From positions 1 through 6,644 of the forward strand of contig JAEZWY010000211.1 in assembly GCA_023442905.1 (NCBI GenBank): 6,644 nucleotides of DNA. The letters run 5' to 3'. Origin of the DNA: Bacillota bacterium. Lineage in GTDB: Bacteria > Bacillota > Bacilli > Lactobacillales > Aerococcaceae. Under the pieces are notes generated by a model that was not told the DNA's origin, did no database searches, and saw nothing but the letters and a program-made list of their open reading frames with translations. Positions 6,144 through 6,644 of the stretch are shown here, piece after piece. Position 1 is the stretch's first letter; each line of letters begins with the position of its first letter. The position numbers were made by a program, and so were the translations under genes.

Positions 6144-6644
6144 ATGACAATTTCAAAAAAACTACCGGAAGATTTCCTATGGGGTGGCGCAACGGCAGAC
6201 TTTCAATTTGAAGGTGGCTATGGTAAAGGTGGACGCGGTATTTTAAGTCATGATTATGAAACGGATGGGAATCAAGAGAATCCAAGACACCATACGATGG
6301 AGTTACCGGACGGAACAAAGATTAAACCAAAGAGTTCATTCTTCTTAGCTGAAGAGGTACCGGTTGATGCAAAACCTGTCTTCGAAGATGGGGCATATTA
6401 TCCTAGTCACCAAGCCGTCGATTTTTATCATCGCTATAAAGAGGATATCGCTTTAATGGCGGGTATGGGCTTTAACGTATTTAGATTTTCTATTTGTTGG
6501 AGTCGTATTTATCCAACAGGAGAAGAGAGTGAACCTAATGAAGAAGGTTTAAAATTCTATGATGATGTTATCAATGAAATGGTTAAATACGGAATGGAAC
6601 CATTAATTACGATTTGTCATGATGAATTACCGATGGATTTGGCC
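6144..6644 (+). CDS. 6-phospho-beta-glucosidase, GH1 family (3' end beyond window)
   Basis: The first 167 codons of a cytoplasmic GH1 glycosidase; the reading frame is open to the window end, so the gene is partial only because the window stops. The N-terminal GH1 signature is clear: DFLWGGATADFQFEGG (10-25, with the sugar-binding Gln21), followed by GKGGRG. YYPSHQAVDFYHRYKEDIALMAGMGF (85-110) and FRFSICWSRIYPTG (113-126) form the first barrel strands, and TICHDELP (156-163) carries the conserved His159. The acid/base (NEP) and nucleophile (ENG) motifs would lie beyond the window. The ribosome site AAAGGAAG (6127-6134) sits nine bases before the ATG, and the gap to the PTS gene is only 18 bases, so the two form an operon. 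The enzyme should hydrolyse the 6-phospho-beta-glucoside delivered by the permease to glucose 6-phosphate and an aglycone or glucose. Phospho-specificity is inferred from the PTS context. Residues 35-84 are a loop of the kind seen in the phospho-glucosidase branch. Confidence 0.9.
   Translation, partial: MTISKKLPEDFLWGGATADFQFEGGYGKGGRGILSHDYETDGNQENPRHHTMELPDGTKIKPKSSFFLAEEVPVDAKPVFEDGAYYPSHQAVDFYHRYKEDIALMAGMGFNVFRFSICWSRIYPTGEESEPNEEGLKFYDDVINEMVKYGMEPLITICHDELPMDLA

Noticed and set aside
6040..6318. Minus-strand open frame of 92 codons across the PTS/glucosidase junction
   Set aside because: It covers the end of the EIIA domain and the GH1 signature on the other strand; there is no family match or supporting context.

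Overview
The window is AT-rich, gene-dense DNA with strong AGGAG-type ribosome binding sites, TTGACA-type promoters, a CcpA-type cre site and a beta-glucoside PTS. Together these point to a low-GC Firmicute, most likely a member of the Lactobacillales. The genus cannot be fixed from this sequence alone. The longest gap between genes is 166 bases, and no RNA gene, insertion sequence or CRISPR array is visible.

Left part (1-3269, + strand): a compact three-gene cluster. It holds a MoxR-like AAA+ ATPase (399 aa), a 518-aa protein with an N-terminal DUF2201_N-type putative metallopeptidase region and a C-terminal VWA-like domain, and a 149-aa protein that I do not recognise. AAA+/VWA pairs of this type are thought to work as ATP-driven chaperone or remodelling systems; the target here is unknown. 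The VWA domain keeps all five MIDAS positions, but the metallopeptidase motif has lost the first His and the catalytic Glu of HExxH. The small third gene is translationally close to the VWA gene and is the least explained part of the window. The cluster ends at a symmetric, probably bidirectional terminator (3277-3313).

Right part (3347-6644): a beta-glucoside utilisation locus. A minus-strand RpiR-family regulator diverges from a PTS permease (EIIBCA, bgl type), which is followed by the start of a GH1 6-phospho-beta-glucosidase cut by the window end. The 166-bp divergent region is rich in signals. A perfect 13-2-13 inverted repeat (4144-4171) contains the -35 box of the regulator promoter and lies about 60 bp upstream of the predicted PTS transcription start. 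A full-consensus cre site overlaps the -35 box of the PTS promoter. The inferred logic is that sugar is phosphorylated during uptake by the permease and hydrolysed inside the cell by the glucosidase. The RpiR protein would sense a phosphosugar and act at the palindrome, and CcpA would repress the operon when a preferred sugar is present.

The most useful second looks are the palindromic operator, the degenerate metallopeptidase motif, and the unknown third gene of the AAA+/VWA cluster.
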